Of a stretch of 7,561 nucleotides of DNA, positions 5,725 through 7,561 are shown one piece after another; within the stretch, counting starts at the first letter, position 1, and the number at the start of each line of letters is the position of its first letter. Made by a program: the position numbers and the translations under genes. The notes beneath the pieces are model-generated. The model saw nothing but the letters and a program-made list of their open reading frames with translations, made no database searches and was not told the origin of the DNA. This stretch comes from Microcaldota archaeon (GTDB lineage: Archaea > Micrarchaeota > Micrarchaeia > Micrarchaeales > CABMGC01), in the NCBI GenBank assembly GCA_021805625.1, contig JAJZEU010000017.1:1-7561 (forward strand), in the 5' to 3' direction.

Positions 5725-7561
5725 ATGGATCTTAACCAGAATGAGGAAAAGATTCTAAGCTACTGGAGGGAACACGCGATACACGATAAGATAAGGGAAA
5801 AGAACAAGGACGGCAAACCCTACTACTTCCTTGACGGGCCGCCATATGTAAGCGGAGAGCTTCATCCCGGCCAAATTTGGGTAAAGGTGAGGAAGGATGC
5901 ATTCCTGAGGTACAAGCGCATGAATGGCTTCAGCGTGCATGACAGGGCGGGCTACGATGTGCACGGCCTTCCGATAGAGCACAAGATTGAGCTCTCCATG
6001 AAGGTAAGCTCAAAGAAGGACATTGCCGAACGCATTGGCGTAGAGGCATTCATAAAGGCGTGCAAAGAGTACACCGAATCCCTGATGCCCAAGATGTCAA
6101 GGGATTATGAGCGTTTCGGCGTGCTCCTTGATTTCAAGAATCCCTACATACCCTACAAGGACTCCTACATAGGGGAAGCCTGGCACATGCTCAAGGCTGC
6201 AAACGGGAAGAAACTGCTCTACAAGGGCAAGAAGCCCATGCCATACTGTCCAAAATGTGAAACGGTGCTCGCCCAGGGAACCCTAGAGGTAACTTATGCA
6301 GATGAGGAAGACCCATCTCTTCTCGTGAAGTTCAAGATAAATATGAAGCTTTCAAAGCCAAGGATAGAAATTGACGATAGCACATATCTTGTCATATGGA
6401 CAACAACGCCTTGGACTCTGCCGGCCAATGTTGCAGTCGCCGTGAACCCAAAAGAGATGTACGTAAAGGCAAAGCTCGGAGATGAGCATCTCATAATGGC
6501 CAAGAGCAGGCTTGATGCCGTGGTGAACGCGGCAGACAAGAATGCAGTCGTTGAAGCAGAGTTCTACGGAAGCGAGCTCGAAGGCATATACTACATAAAT
6601 CCATTGGAGGACCTTGTCCCGGAGCAGAAGAAGCTGAGGAGGAAGCACGGAGCTCTGATGTCAGAAACGCTCGTCTCTGTGAGCGAGGGCAGCGGCATAG
6701 TGCATATTGCACCAGGTCATGGCTACGAAGACTATCTTGTCAGCAAAACGGCGAAGCTGCCTGTATTCTCCCCATTGGACATGCATGCTAAATATACCTC
6801 AGAAGCGGGATCCTACCAGGGATTGCTTGTACCATCAGAAGCCAACGAGAGGGTCATAGCGGACCTAAAGGAAAGAAACGCACTTATGGGAATGGGAACG
6901 GTAAGGCACAGCTATCCGCACTGCTGGAGGTGCAACACAAAGCTCCTTTACCTTGCAACTGACCAGTGGTTCCTCAATATACAAAAGATAAAGAAAAAGC
7001 TAATCAGGGAAAACAGCAGGGTGAAGTGGAATCCGGCTGAGGCCAAGCTGTGGCAGGAAGAGGTATTCAGGAATTCTCCGGACTGGTGTATCTCAAGGCA
7101 GAGATACTGGGGCATTCCGCTCCCCATATGGGAATGCGGCAAATGCACCGAATCAACAATAATCGGCTCTAAGGAGGAATTGAAGAAGCTGGCAGTGGAC
7201 AGTGCCTCCATAGACTCGTTGCCGACAATCCACAGGCCCTACGTAGACACAATCAAGATAAGATGTCCCAAATGCGGAGGCGAAGCCTCAAGAACCCCAG
7301 ATATCTTCGATGTGTGGTTCGATTCAGGAATAGCGTTCAAGGCGAGCCTGAGCGGAGAGGAATTCGAAAGGCTCTATCCTGCAGAGATGATAACAGAAGG
7401 GCACGACCAGCTCCGCGGCTGGTTCTCAACGCTCATGAAGAGCAGCGTCATAGCGTATGGAAAGAGCCCCTACAGGAACGTGGTTGTGAGCGGATTCATG
7501 CTTGCAGAAGACGGCAGGGAGATGCACAAATCCCTTGGCAATTACGTCTCAGTCGACGATT
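5725..7561 (+). CDS. ileS: Isoleucyl-tRNA synthetase, archaeal/eukaryal type, 3' end cut by window
   Basis: IleRS is the class I synthetase that charges tRNA-Ile with isoleucine and hydrolyses mischarged valine. The 612 residues visible cover the catalytic and editing domains; the anticodon-binding part lies beyond the window. Motifs in order: LDGPPYVSGELHPGQ (36-50) with the HIGH-equivalent HPGQ at 47-50; GYDVHGLPIE (76-85); CPKC (175-178), which can pair with CWRC (400-403) as the CP1 zinc site; editing-domain Thr-rich WTTTPWTLPAN (225-235); GHG-Y-E-D near 332-337; WCISRQRYWGIPLPIW (454-469); a second Cys pair CGKC/CPKC (471-474, 514-517); DVWFDSG; EGHDQLRGWF (558-567); and the KMSKS-equivalent EMHKS (599-603) followed by LGN. 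The frame is uninterrupted to the last base. Start ATG 5725 has a GAGGT ribosome binding site. Assignment to IleRS rather than ValRS or LeuRS rests on the GYDVHGLPIE and RQRYWGIPLPIW forms and the tandem Cys pairs. It is transcribed divergently from the phosphatidyltransferase gene. Confidence 0.97.
   Translation, partial: MDLNQNEEKILSYWREHAIHDKIREKNKDGKPYYFLDGPPYVSGELHPGQIWVKVRKDAFLRYKRMNGFSVHDRAGYDVHGLPIEHKIELSMKVSSKKDIAERIGVEAFIKACKEYTESLMPKMSRDYERFGVLLDFKNPYIPYKDSYIGEAWHMLKAANGKKLLYKGKKPMPYCPKCETVLAQGTLEVTYADEEDPSLLVKFKINMKLSKPRIEIDDSTYLVIWTTTPWTLPANVAVAVNPKEMYVKAKLGDEHLIMAKSRLDAVVNAADKNAVVEAEFYGSELEGIYYINPLEDLVPEQKKLRRKHGALMSETLVSVSEGSGIVHIAPGHGYEDYLVSKTAKLPVFSPLDMHAKYTSEAGSYQGLLVPSEANERVIADLKERNALMGMGTVRHSYPHCWRCNTKLLYLATDQWFLNIQKIKKKLIRENSRVKWNPAEAKLWQEEVFRNSPDWCISRQRYWGIPLPIWECGKCTESTIIGSKEELKKLAVDSASIDSLPTIHRPYVDTIKIRCPKCGGEASRTPDIFDVWFDSGIAFKASLSGEEFERLYPAEMITEGHDQLRGWFSTLMKSSVIAYGKSPYRNVVVSGFMLAEDGREMHKSLGNYVSVDD

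Noticed and set aside
1..7561. Mobile element, CRISPR, tRNA or rRNA
   Set aside because: No transposase-like protein, terminal repeats, regularly spaced repeats, tRNA arm pattern or rRNA sequence was seen on either strand.

Overview
The window comes from an archaeal chromosome. All recognisable genes are core informational or lipid genes of archaeal type: ribosomal protein eS1, a TrmI-type tRNA m1A methyltransferase, the small subunit of replication factor C, a CDP-alcohol phosphatidyltransferase and an archaeal/eukaryal-type isoleucyl-tRNA synthetase. AT-rich TATA-like elements lie roughly 30-45 bp before several start codons, leaders look short, and Shine-Dalgarno motifs are clear at only two genes. 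Moderate GC, compact spacing, trimmed proteins (a TrmI without its usual N-terminal domain, a short eS1) and divergent signature motifs would fit a reduced-genome DPANN lineage such as Micrarchaeota. That placement is inference only. No mobile element, CRISPR array, tRNA or rRNA was seen.

Layout. Positions 2-574 (+) hold eS1, open at the left edge. Positions 637-1281 (+) hold the tRNA methyltransferase, which ends 4 bp from the convergent HAD-family nucleotidase-like gene (1286-1870, -). That gene sits 10 bp downstream of rfcS (1881-2846, -), and its ribosome binding site overlaps the rfcS stop codon, so the two look like one operon. Positions 2924-4804 (-) encode a 626-residue protein I do not recognise, with a helix-rich front and a possible GNAT-like C-terminus. 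A 190-bp gap (4805-4994) carries its promoter and a terminator-like hairpin for the next gene. Positions 4995-5636 (-) encode a membrane CDP-alcohol phosphatidyltransferase whose signature motif is interrupted by about 32 extra residues. An 88-bp divergent promoter region then leads into ileS (5725 to the right edge, +), which is cut at its KMSKS-equivalent.

Functionally the window mixes translation (eS1, TrmI, IleRS), replication (RfcS, perhaps with a nucleotide-handling HAD enzyme) and membrane lipid synthesis. I see no defence, transfer or secondary-metabolism system. The least explained items are the 626-residue protein and the split signature of the phosphatidyltransferase.
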